Shown here piece after piece: positions 34,941 to 43,319 of a stretch of DNA of 64,000 nt. Under the pieces are notes generated by a model that saw only the letters and a list, made by a program, of their open reading frames with translations, ran no database searches and was not told the DNA's origin. Position 1 is the first letter of the stretch. Each line of letters opens with the position of its first letter. A program made the translations under genes and the position numbers. Source of the DNA: Reichenbachiella sp. 5M10 (GTDB taxonomy: Bacteria; Bacteroidota; Bacteroidia; Cytophagales; Cyclobacteriaceae); contig NZ_MDGR01000007.1 of assembly GCF_002742335.1 (NCBI RefSeq), forward strand, positions 310,001-374,000, written 5' to 3'.

Positions 34941-37748
34941 ATGAAAAAGATTTTATTAGTAGCGCTAATGGCCTGTCTAGCAGGAGCGGCCTCAGCGCAG
35001 AACGGGTTCCTTAGAGGGAAAGTAATTGATGGAGAAACAGGTGAGGGACTCTTTGGTGCGACAGTCACCAAGAAGGGAACTTCACAAGGTTCGGTTGCTG
35101 ATTTTGATGGTAACTTCTCCTTGAGTTTAGAACCTGGAATACACACTATAGAGGTGCAGTTCATCTCGTACCAATCCAAAACCATAGAAGGTGTAGAGAT
35201 CGTGGCTGGTAAAGTGACGAATTTGGATGTGACGATTTCAGAAGATGTGCAGCAACTGGATGCGGTAGTCGTGACGGCTGAGCAGATCAGAGACAACGAC
35301 GTAGCACTGTTGTCTGTTCAAAAGAAATCAGTGAATACAGTTGATGGAATATCATCTGCAGCTTTCAAAAAAGTAGGAGATAGCAACCTGTCTTCTGCGA
35401 TGAAGAGAGTCACTGGAGTGACCGTGCAAGGCGGTAAATATGTCTACGTGAGAGGATTGGGGGATAGATATACCAAAACCTCACTCAACGGTATGGTCGT
35501 ACCTGGTTTGGATCCAGACCGAAACGATGTACAGATCGATATCTTCCCTACAGGAGTATTGGAAAACGTGATGGTCTACAAGACATTTACTCCGAATCTG
35601 AATGGAGATTTTGCAGGAGGGCTGGTTGATATCCAAACCAAGGCATTTCCAGAAGAAAAGACTACGTCGATTTCACTCATGGTAGGATACAACCCCGACA
35701 TGCACTTCCAGTCCAATAGCGTCAGCTATCAAGGGTCCTCTACGGATTTCTTGGGTTGGGACAATGGTCAGAGAGAGCTGCCCATCTCCACCAATACTCA
35801 GATCCCTACTTTGCCCAATGATTTTGTAGCAGAGACAACTCGTAAATTTGATCCAACGCTAGGAGTTGATCGTACGACTAGTTTTATGAATACGGGGCTG
35901 TCTGTTTCGCATAGAAACCAGATACAAAGAGAAAAGTTGACTTGGGGTTACAATGCTATTTTCAGTTACAAGAACACGAACACTTACTACGAAGGCTTCA
36001 CCAGAAAGAGGTATGAAAAGGATCGTACGTCAAGTGAAGTTGCACTAGAGCGTGATTTTAGTGCCGAGGGAGACTTGGGAGTCAATAATGTGCTTTGGAG
36101 TGGGTTGTTGTCTTTAGCTGCCAAAACTGATAACCATACGATCGGAACCAATTTTTTGCATACGCAAAATGGGGTGTCAACTGCTTTGGATAGAGAGATG
36201 AAGTTTACGGCCCTCAATAATCCTACAAATATCAATAACGATATATTGGCGTATACACAGCGCTCTATGACCAATAACATTACCTATGGTAAGCACCACT
36301 TCGGTAAACTTAGAATGGATTGGACCAACTCCTTGTTGTATTCTAAAATTACCGATCCAGATTACCGCGATACTCGTATCAATGAGGACGATGGAGAGTA
36401 TGGTTTTAGAAACGGAGGAGCTATGAATCGCTTTTGGAGAGAATTAACAGAAGTCAGCGAAAGCTTCAAATTGGACTTTACCTATGATCTCAACGAAAGC
36501 AATAAAATTCGGTTTGGTGGATTGGGTACGATCAGACACAGAGAGTTTGATGTTTACAGCTATGATTATGATCCGTTGGAGTCGTTTCATGTGTTGTACA
36601 ACGATCCCAACTGGTTGCTGGAAGATCAGAACTTGTATTCGTCAAGTAATCCTGACGGATTGTACATCCAAGACAATAGCAACGAGTACAACAACTACGA
36701 AGGGAAGCAAATCATCCTAGCGGGGTATGTGATGGACGAAATGCAGATCACTACCAAACTGAAATCTATATATGGTGTCCGTGTGGAGAATGCACGTATG
36801 TACTACACGGGGGTGAGGTTGATGGAGGACAACTCACAGTCGCTGGAGGACAACACCGAAACACTCAACGAAACAAACCTACTGCCTTCTGTTAATTTTG
36901 TCTATGCGCTGCAGGATGACATGAATCTAAGAGCTTCCTTCAACAAAACTTTGGCTAGACCTTCTTTCAAAGAGAAGTCGTCCGCGTACATTGAAGACCC
37001 GATCACAAGGACGCAATTTTCGGGTAACCTAGATATCAAACAAGCTGAAATTTACAACTATGATTTGAGATGGGAATACTTCTTTTCGGCTAGTGAGATG
37101 GTTTCTGTATCTGCATTCTACAAAGACTTTTCGGATCATATCGCATTGGTTTTCTTTCCAAACAACCCTGGACAGCTCAAGCCGAGAAATGTGGGAGAGG
37201 CATCCGTGTTTGGTACGGAGCTCGAATTGAGAAAGAATCTGATGTTCATCAGTCCAGTATTGCAGAATTTTTCGGTAGGAACGAACGTATCATTGATCGT
37301 ATCACGTGTCAATCGAAAAACCGTCGTAGTAAACGAGAATGGAGACTCTGAGTATGAAACTGAGGTGAACTACCAGGGCTCTGACGAAGGGGTGGAAAAG
37401 TACCGAGACATGACAGGACAGTCGCCGTATGTTATCAATGGGTATTTGAGTTATGAGAATAACACACTTGGCTTGTCTGGCAACTTGTCTTACAACGTCC
37501 AAGGAGAGACGCTTACGTATATTGGTATATCGAACGTGCCTGATGTGTATACCAAGCCGTTCAATAGCTTGAACTTAAAGGTATCCAAGGTGCTCGGTAA
37601 AGAGGGGAAGTCCTCACTAAGCTTGACAGCCAAAAACTTATTGAAAGCTGAAAACCAAATGGTCTATAAGTTTGGGAAAGAGGAGGAACTTTTCTCATTG
37701 TACAAGCCTGGCAGGTTGTTTAACCTGAGTTACACCTATACTTTCTAA
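34941..37748 (+). CDS. TonB-dependent outer-membrane receptor
   Basis: 935 residues. Signal peptide KKILLVALMACLAGAASA; carboxypeptidase-regulatory-like beta domain at about 22-105 (LRGKVIDGETGEGLFGATV); plug domain at about 125-240 (AMKRVTGVTVQGGKYVYVRG, PDRNDVQIDIFPTGVLENV); then a 22-strand barrel ending in the aromatic LFNLSYTYTF, the C-terminal outer-membrane insertion signal. Imports a large or scarce substrate with TonB-ExbBD energy. The PTGVLENVMVYKTFTPNLNG plug type occurs in receptors paired with beta-helix lipoproteins rather than with SusD. Substrate unknown. Confidence 0.92.
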   Translation: MKKILLVALMACLAGAASAQNGFLRGKVIDGETGEGLFGATVTKKGTSQGSVADFDGNFSLSLEPGIHTIEVQFISYQSKTIEGVEIVAGKVTNLDVTISEDVQQLDAVVVTAEQIRDNDVALLSVQKKSVNTVDGISSAAFKKVGDSNLSSAMKRVTGVTVQGGKYVYVRGLGDRYTKTSLNGMVVPGLDPDRNDVQIDIFPTGVLENVMVYKTFTPNLNGDFAGGLVDIQTKAFPEEKTTSISLMVGYNPDMHFQSNSVSYQGSSTDFLGWDNGQRELPISTNTQIPTLPNDFVAETTRKFDPTLGVDRTTSFMNTGLSVSHRNQIQREKLTWGYNAIFSYKNTNTYYEGFTRKRYEKDRTSSEVALERDFSAEGDLGVNNVLWSGLLSLAAKTDNHTIGTNFLHTQNGVSTALDREMKFTALNNPTNINNDILAYTQRSMTNNITYGKHHFGKLRMDWTNSLLYSKITDPDYRDTRINEDDGEYGFRNGGAMNRFWRELTEVSESFKLDFTYDLNESNKIRFGGLGTIRHREFDVYSYDYDPLESFHVLYNDPNWLLEDQNLYSSSNPDGLYIQDNSNEYNNYEGKQIILAGYVMDEMQITTKLKSIYGVRVENARMYYTGVRLMEDNSQSLEDNTETLNETNLLPSVNFVYALQDDMNLRASFNKTLARPSFKEKSSAYIEDPITRTQFSGNLDIKQAEIYNYDLRWEYFFSASEMVSVSAFYKDFSDHIALVFFPNNPGQLKPRNVGEASVFGTELELRKNLMFISPVLQNFSVGTNVSLIVSRVNRKTVVVNENGDSEYETEVNYQGSDEGVEKYRDMTGQSPYVINGYLSYENNTLGLSGNLSYNVQGETLTYIGISNVPDVYTKPFNSLNLKVSKVLGKEGKSSLSLTAKNLLKAENQMVYKFGKEEELFSLYKPGRLFNLSYTYTF

Positions 37749-37774
37749 TTCGAAATCAGACTAACTTATACACT

Positions 37775-37812
37775 CAAAGCCCGTGCTTCATAGATGCATG
37801 GGCTTTGCTATT
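37775..37812. terminator. Bidirectional terminator after the receptor gene
   Basis: CAAAGCCCGTGC (37775-37786) pairs with GCATGGGCTTTG (37796-37807, one wobble), with TATTTT after it; shared with the convergent gene ending at 37808. Confidence 0.75.
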
Positions 37813-38404
37813 TTATAGTGGTCAAATTTTGCTTGAGCGCATCGAGCTTTAATTCCCCATTTGACAATTGAGTCTTGAGCTTGTCTGCCTGTGGAGACGT
37901 GGAGTTTTTGAGGCGATGGAGGGATTTGCTTGTTTTTTTGTTCTCTTTCTCTTGTTCTTTGATCTGTTCTTGGACGATGCCTGTGTAGTAGTCTATCTTG
38001 AAATCCACGAGCATCACCTTGAGGTCCTTGCGTAGGGAGCTTACTTGCTGTGTGGTCCAATCTCCTCCTGTGGGAGCTAGACGAAGCAGGGCGCCTTGAG
38101 ACTCGGTTTCTAACATCTGCGAGATGAATTTGACAGGGAGTTCTTCGTTTGTTCCAGAGATAGTCAGTTCGTAGTGGGTCTTGTAGTTGAACAGGTGCGC
38201 TTTCTTCTTGATGTAGCGCCACCATTGCTTCTTGACTTGTTTGTAGGGCAGAGTGAATGCAGTCTCATAGCCTATGTATTGTGTCCCGTTGATGGTGAAG
38301 GTGCTTTCGCTCACATGCAGTGAGTAGTCTTGTGCTACTATAGCGTGGAGATGATAGAAGGACAGGATACAGAGAAGGAGTGTTGTTTTCATGTTCAGAT
38401 TCAT
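37808..38404 (-). CDS. Exported protein, unknown function
   Basis: 198 residues from 38404 or 194 from the ATG at 38392 (MKTTLLLCILSFYHLHAIVA, signal peptide, cleavage near AQ). The mature part starts with a beta-rich segment (YSLHVSESTFTINGTQYIGYETAF) and ends in a charged, probably coiled-coil region (residues 145-190, rich in K, E, Q). No family recognised. Monocistronic; the -7-like element stands 7 nt before 38404. Confidence 0.65.
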   Translation of the reverse strand: MNLNMKTTLLLCILSFYHLHAIVAQDYSLHVSESTFTINGTQYIGYETAFTLPYKQVKKQWWRYIKKKAHLFNYKTHYELTISGTNEELPVKFISQMLETESQGALLRLAPTGGDWTTQQVSSLRKDLKVMLVDFKIDYYTGIVQEQIKEQEKENKKTSKSLHRLKNSTSPQADKLKTQLSNGELKLDALKQNLTTIK

Positions 38405-38903
38405 TGACTACAAAATTATATCGGATATTAGAATCTAGAAACTCTGCATGCATTCATCTAGAGTTTAGTCGTCTAGGGTCTGAGCCTGGCAAGGTAGTAG
38501 GTTTTAATGGTGTAAAAATCTAAAGTCTTCGCTTGGGAGTGTTAAAGTACAGAAATCGTGCCTTTGGAAGCGGTACGAAGATAAAGTGTCATGATGTTCT
38601 CTAGATTCTTGGTGCATTTTATCCACACAAGAGTCTGATGCGATGATTTAGAGCGTGAGGGCCTGACGGAGAACGGGAGGGGCTATGAGGGGGGTAGGGG
38701 GTGTATTTAGAGGTTTTATCACAAGAGTAAGGGCTGGATTAGAGCTAGATTAGAATCAAAGATATAATTTGATTAAAGTGTCTATAATTCCAATATTGAA
38801 CTATTTTTGCCACACAGTGAATTCACGGAGTTTAGTCAGTTCTGTTTGGCTTAGAGTGGGTTATGAAAATTATTGGTATTAATCTTTAGGTACGTCTGAT
38901 TAC
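38405..38903. other. Gene-free gap with G-quadruplex motif
   Basis: 499 bp between divergent genes. Contains GGG-A-GGGG-CTATGA-GGGGGG-TA-GGGGG at 38675-38701 on the plus strand, a formal G-quadruplex motif, in otherwise AT-rich DNA about 200 bp before the channel gene. No tRNA or credible ORF seen. Confidence 0.6.
38411..38418 (-). promoter_or_regulatory. Bacteroidota -7 element
   Basis: Reads TAATTTTG on the minus strand, 7 nt before position 38404. With transcription starting a few bases later, the ATG at 38392 is the more likely start. Confidence 0.45.
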
Positions 38904-40823
38904 ATGAGTAAAAGTGCTTCTCTAGCTGCTAGATTTAAATATTCCTTTGATAATTATATATCAAAAGGTACGGGTACATTGATTGGAGGACTAGCTCTTC
39001 TGACTTTGGTTTTGGTTTTTATTTTGGCAGTGATTCTGATTTTGTCCGGTATACATCCGGATCAATCTGTTTCATTTACGATTTTTGATTCCCTTTGGGA
39101 AAACATGATCCATATGTTGGACCCAGGGACGCTGGGGGATACGGATAGCGATTGGGGGATGCGTAGTTATCTTCTTTTTGTGACATTGATCGGGGTAGTT
39201 GTATTATCTACACTGATTGGTTTGGTATCCAATGGTATCTTGACGAAAATTGAAGAGCTAAGAAAGGGGCGTTCTTTTGTGATTGAGAATGATCATACCT
39301 TGATTTTAGGATGGTCATCCAAAATTTTCACCATCATTTCTGAATTGATAGAAGCCAACGAAAACCTCAAGGAAGGGGTGATTGTGATCTTGGCAGACAA
39401 AGACAAAGTGGAAATGGAGGATGAGATCAAACTCAAAGTAGGGGATACACGCAACACACGAGTGATTTGTCGTACGGGGGACCCGATTGATATCGATGAC
39501 ATTCACATTGCCAACCCATTTGAGTCCAAGTCTATTATCATCCTAGACAAGGACAATGAAAATTCGGATTCACAAATCATAAAAACGATCGTAGCGATCG
39601 TGACCAACCCAAAACGAGAGGAGCTGCGTGAGCGACCTTATCACATCACAGCAGAGATCACCCATAGCAAAAATTTGGAAGTAGCGAAGATGGTCGGCAA
39701 GGACGAAGTAGAATTGATTTTGTCCGATGATTTTATCTCAAGAATCATGGTGCAGACGAGTCGTCAGTCTGGGTTGAGTGTGGTTTATATCGAGCTCATG
39801 GATTATGATGGCGATGAGATCTACTTCACGGATGAGAAGACCGAGAGTTTGGTAGGCAAGACCTTTAGGGATATTATTTTTGCTTACGAGGAATCTGCCA
39901 TCATGGGGATTCAGTTTAGCGACGGTACAGTAGCAATCAACCCTCCGATGGATACGGTATTCAACCATGGAGACAAGGTCATCGGTATCACCGAAGATGA
40001 CGATACATTGATCCCATCTGGACGTACAGATTTTGGGATAGATTCGAGTCGTTTTGCGCGACCAAATGACCCGAGTCAAAAGGATGAAAAGATTCTTTTG
40101 ATTGGATGGAATCATCGAGCCAAAAATATCATTCGTGAATTGGATCAGTATACACCGTACGGTTCTGTGGTCAAGGTGGTCTCTAAATTTGAGGACCCCA
40201 TTCCAGTGATCGAAAAACTACAGCCATCACTCAAAAACCTCACCGTTGAGTTTTTCAAAGCAGAGACGACAGAGAGAGAGACATTGGAGGATTTGGATAT
40301 CCCTAGTTTTGATTACATCATGTTGCTGTGCTACGAGCAGCATTACCCTGTGCAGGAGGCAGATGCTCAGACGCTCATCACGCTGCTGCACATCAGAAGT
40401 ATCGCTGAGCGTACAGAAAAGCATCTCAATCTCGTCAGTGAGATGATTGATATGAAGAATCGCCAATTGGCAGACATTACCAGTGCCGATGATTTCATCG
40501 TGAGTGACAAGTTGCTCAGTTTGATGATGACGCAGGTCTCTGAAAATAAATACTTGATGAGAGTGTTTGAAGACTTGTTTGATGCGGATGGATCAGAGAT
40601 ATATATCAAACCTGCCAAAGAGTACGTGACAGTGGGTGAACCGGTGAATTTCTATACCGTCCTCGAGTCAGCCGCCAAGATGAACCAAGTAGCTATCGGG
40701 TATAGAATTCTTGCACAAAGCAAAAATGTAGACGCCCAGTATGGAGTGGTAGTCAACCCAAACAAGGCAGAGTACATCAAGTTTGCCGAGAATGATGAAA
40801 TCATAGTACTCTCTGAGGATTAA
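38904..40823 (+). CDS. CASTOR/POLLUX-like ion channel with RCK (TrkA-N) domains
   Basis: 639 residues. Membrane helix at about 26-50 (LIGGLALLTLVLVFILAVIL), a pore-like stretch (SFTIFDSLWENMIHMLDPGT), second helix at about 88-112 (YLLFVTLIGVVVLSTLIGLV), then two tandem RCK-like nucleotide/ion-binding halves: HTLILGWSSKIFTIISEL from about 131 and KILLIGWNHRAKNIIREL from about 394. This layout and the GWSSK motif are those of the CASTOR/POLLUX/DMI1 family, known in plants for nuclear calcium/potassium signalling and found in some bacteria. Probably an ion channel gated by bound ions or nucleotides. Confidence 0.85.
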   Translation: MSKSASLAARFKYSFDNYISKGTGTLIGGLALLTLVLVFILAVILILSGIHPDQSVSFTIFDSLWENMIHMLDPGTLGDTDSDWGMRSYLLFVTLIGVVVLSTLIGLVSNGILTKIEELRKGRSFVIENDHTLILGWSSKIFTIISELIEANENLKEGVIVILADKDKVEMEDEIKLKVGDTRNTRVICRTGDPIDIDDIHIANPFESKSIIILDKDNENSDSQIIKTIVAIVTNPKREELRERPYHITAEITHSKNLEVAKMVGKDEVELILSDDFISRIMVQTSRQSGLSVVYIELMDYDGDEIYFTDEKTESLVGKTFRDIIFAYEESAIMGIQFSDGTVAINPPMDTVFNHGDKVIGITEDDDTLIPSGRTDFGIDSSRFARPNDPSQKDEKILLIGWNHRAKNIIRELDQYTPYGSVVKVVSKFEDPIPVIEKLQPSLKNLTVEFFKAETTERETLEDLDIPSFDYIMLLCYEQHYPVQEADAQTLITLLHIRSIAERTEKHLNLVSEMIDMKNRQLADITSADDFIVSDKLLSLMMTQVSENKYLMRVFEDLFDADGSEIYIKPAKEYVTVGEPVNFYTVLESAAKMNQVAIGYRILAQSKNVDAQYGVVVNPNKAEYIKFAENDEIIVLSED

Positions 40824-40838
40824 CCCAGAGAGTATTTT

Positions 40839-41012
40839 TTAGATAGACTTCAAAGCTGTTCGAATTTCCCGAATGGCTTTTTTTCTGTAAGACTCTTCAT
40901 GATTGGGACGGGATACCATGCTGTTGATGTACTGCATGATGTCTGCTTGTTGGGCTACATCCAAGTGATGGAGCCTCTTGACGATTTCTTGTTCTAATGC
41001 CGGAAGATTCAT
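40839..41012 (-). CDS. Small helical protein, unknown function (57 residues)
   Basis: ATG at 41012, stop at 40839-40841. Sequence begins MNLPALEQEIVKRLHHLDVA and is amphipathic and helical throughout, with a basic end (YRKKAIREIRTALKSI). It resembles the short helical antitoxin-like proteins that bind a toxin or other partner, but there is no toxin beside it. It converges with the channel gene, 15 bp apart. The reading frame has good codon character for its size; family not recognised. Confidence 0.6.
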   Translation of the reverse strand: MNLPALEQEIVKRLHHLDVAQQADIMQYINSMVSRPNHEESYRKKAIREIRTALKSI

Positions 41013-41496
41013 TTTTCTACTTGTTTTTGGTGGTATTCAAAGTACGTTAGAAAAACGTGAGATTGTATACTCACCTTGATTATCAATGTATTACAAAATC
41101 TATACCCAATGATAAACTATTAGGAGACTGAAATCATCGGTGAATTACCTAATTCTGTTTTTGCTGGAAACCACGTATCAACAAGCAAAGGAGCTTCCAA
41201 AAGCTCCATCGTGTGTTGTGGGAGGCTTGCAAAGGTGTATTGTTGGTAAAGGTCAATCAGTCAGTTTGTCGATTTGGGCTATGAGGCAATTCTCTGCTTG
41301 GGTTGCTATATGTTTTGTCGCGGTTTATACTTGAGTTGGTTAATTTTATCTGCCGGTCTCTTGGTTTTGGCTGGCTGTATATTTTTATGCGACTGTATTG
41401 GTTCAATGGAGAGGATCAATTGCCTCATAGATAATCCGTAGGCCTAGAAAATAGTTACTAATTTGCACGAGGGAATTCAAAGAGATTTATTGAAAT
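41013..41496. other. Gene-free gap with nested inverted repeats; candidate structured RNA
   Basis: 484 bp. CTATGAGGCAATT (41279-41291) is repeated exactly, inverted, as AATTGCCTCATAG (41418-41430), spanning 152 bp. Inside, GTCGC near 41320 and GCGAC near 41390 could form a nested stem. A separate hairpin GGAGCTT-CCAA-AAGCTCC lies at 41190-41207. No target-site duplication and no transposase are seen. A frame at 41140-41334 looks spurious. Confidence 0.5.
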
Positions 41497-42567
41497 ATGA
41501 ATAAGAGTAGTAAAGAGTTTTTGTACAAGTACCTGGACAATGCATCACCTACGGGGTTTGAATCATCAGGTCAGAAAATATGGTTGGAGTATGTCAAAGC
41601 GTATACGGATGATTACATCACAGATACCTACGGGTCTGTCGCAGCGATCATCAATCCAGAGGCAGCATACAAGGTGGTCATTGAGGCGCATGCAGACGAG
41701 ATCTCCTGGTTTGTCAACTATATCTCTGATGATGGTTACATCTATGTGATTAGAAATGGAGGTTCGGATCATCAGATTGCACCGTCCAAGCGTGTCAATA
41801 TTTTTACAGATAAAGGTGTAGTCAAAGGGGTGTTTGGTTGGCCGGCGATTCATGTACGCAAGGATAAGAATGAGGCTACTCCGAGTTTGGACAATATCTT
41901 TATCGACGTGGGTTGTGAGACCAAAGAGGAGGTCTTGGACCTGGGGATACAAGTTGGCAATGTCATCACTTTTGATGATGAGTTGATGGAACTCAACGGA
42001 AAATACCTGTGTGGTCGTGCCTTGGACAACCGTATCGGAGGCTTTATGATTGCGGAGGTAGCACGCCGATTGTTCGAAAACCAAGTGAAGTTGCCATTTG
42101 GATTGTATGTCGTCAATGCGGTACAAGAAGAAATAGGATTGAGAGGGGCAGAAATGATGGCGGCACGCATCAAGCCAAATGCAGCAATCATCACGGACGT
42201 GTGTCATGATACGCACTCTCCTATGTATGAAAAGAAGCGTGACGGGGATCAAAAGGCAGGTAAAGGACCTGTGTTGACATTTGGTCCAGCGGTGCAGAAT
42301 AACCTGCTCAAGATGGTGATGGATGTAGCAGAGAGCAAAGATATCCCATATCAGCGTGCGGCTACCTCTCGGTCAACGGGTACGGATACTGATGCGTTTG
42401 CGTACAGTGGGGAAGGAATTGCATCGGCACTGATTTCACTACCGATCAAATATATGCATACCACCGTAGAGACTGCACATCTGGAAGATGTAGAACATGT
42501 GATCTCCTTGATGTATGAGTTTATCATGCAGCTCAAAGATGGGCATGATTTCAGTTATTTGAAATAA
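41497..42567 (+). CDS. M42-family metallo-aminopeptidase
   Basis: 356 residues. Co-catalytic zinc site of the M42 family: EAHADEISWFV (first His/Asp region, about 66), LCGRALDNRIGG (Asp bridging), QEEIGLRGAEM (catalytic Glu and metal Glu, about 211), ITDVCHDTHSP, and the C-terminal PIKYMHTTVETAHLED (last His). These cytosolic, often dodecameric enzymes trim peptides from the N-terminus. Monocistronic with its own terminator. Sometimes misnamed endoglucanase in databases. Confidence 0.9.
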   Translation: MNKSSKEFLYKYLDNASPTGFESSGQKIWLEYVKAYTDDYITDTYGSVAAIINPEAAYKVVIEAHADEISWFVNYISDDGYIYVIRNGGSDHQIAPSKRVNIFTDKGVVKGVFGWPAIHVRKDKNEATPSLDNIFIDVGCETKEEVLDLGIQVGNVITFDDELMELNGKYLCGRALDNRIGGFMIAEVARRLFENQVKLPFGLYVVNAVQEEIGLRGAEMMAARIKPNAAIITDVCHDTHSPMYEKKRDGDQKAGKGPVLTFGPAVQNNLLKMVMDVAESKDIPYQRAATSRSTGTDTDAFAYSGEGIASALISLPIKYMHTTVETAHLEDVEHVISLMYEFIMQLKDGHDFSYLK

Positions 42568-42896
42568 CCAATGGATACCAAAGTAAAAAGCCCAGATCTC
42601 TCTGGGCTTTTTCTTAATAAGTAGAATCCTCATACTGTTGGGTTAACATTTTGTTTGTTGTTACAACAGTGATGGCAATCTATGATTTTTTTGAATTAAT
42701 TCGGGATTGTTAGAATAATATTTGGGTTTTTGAAGTGAATATTATGATTCGTTCAAAAATACTCAATGTGTCTCTACGTAGTTTTATCAAAACGATCGTT
42801 TGGGTAGATAGATTTTAACAGGTTTTATTGATTGTTGAAAATTATCTATTCAGATAGAATTTATGTTTATTTGTTTCGAACAAATCTAACAGTCTA
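42568..42896. other. AT-rich upstream region of the 42897 gene
   Basis: 329 bp. First part is the terminator at 42587; the rest is AT-rich without ORF. A dyad ATTTGTT-TCG-AACAAAT (42869-42885) stands 11 nt before the next start and may be an operator or a leader hairpin. Confidence 0.5.
42587..42616 (+). terminator. Rho-independent terminator of the M42 gene
   Basis: AAAGCCCAGA (42587-42596) pairs perfectly with TCTGGGCTTT (42601-42610), 4-nt loop, T tract after. Confidence 0.88.
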
Positions 42897-43238
42897 ATGC
42901 CTCAAATTAAGATTAGCTCAGTGCAGTGTACACTCCCAGATGAGATTGACAAAGATGAAATGTATCTCAAGTACGAGGGTAAGAAAGTGTGGCCAGTAGG
43001 GGATCGTTATTTCCGAATCGATACAGGAGATGAAGTAGATATTGATATGACCTTGGAGGTAGCCCAAGGCTGGGTGGAAGTGGAGCTATGGGATTTTGAT
43101 TACCTAAGTTTCAATGACCACCTTGGTACTTTTCGCTTCAATGTGGATGCTCCGAAGGGAGAGTACTCGACAAGTATGGAATTGTACGAGGAGAAGAGCA
43201 CAGCAAGCTATATCATGAAGTGGGAAGTGTTGTCTTAA
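42897..43238 (+). CDS. Small beta-rich protein, unknown function
   Basis: 113 residues, no signal peptide, acidic. Alternating hydrophobic/charged pattern and the segments DEVDIDMTLEVAQGWVEVEL and DHLGTFRFNVDAPKGEY suggest a beta-sandwich, similar in spacing to C2-like calcium-binding domains (DxDxD-like GDEVDIDM and LWDFDYLSFND). No family can be named. A membrane histidine kinase gene follows 81 bp later on the same strand; a dyad lies just upstream. Co-transcription with the kinase is possible. Confidence 0.65.
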   Translation: MPQIKISSVQCTLPDEIDKDEMYLKYEGKKVWPVGDRYFRIDTGDEVDIDMTLEVAQGWVEVELWDFDYLSFNDHLGTFRFNVDAPKGEYSTSMELYEEKSTASYIMKWEVLS

Positions 43239-43319
43239 GTCTTCTCTGCTTCCCAACGAAACCATTCTGTTGACTTGCAAAGCCGCGGCATTGTTCTTAT
43301 TTTGTTTAAGGACAATTTG

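Noticed and set aside
41140-41334. Open frame of 64 codons starting with GTG
   Set aside because: Composition is unlike real genes of the window, no recognisable domain, and it overlaps the inverted-repeat structure at 41190-41430.
41279-41430. Insertion sequence or MITE bounded by the inverted repeats
   Set aside because: No target-site duplication is visible and no second copy exists in the window; left as an open candidate rather than called mobile.
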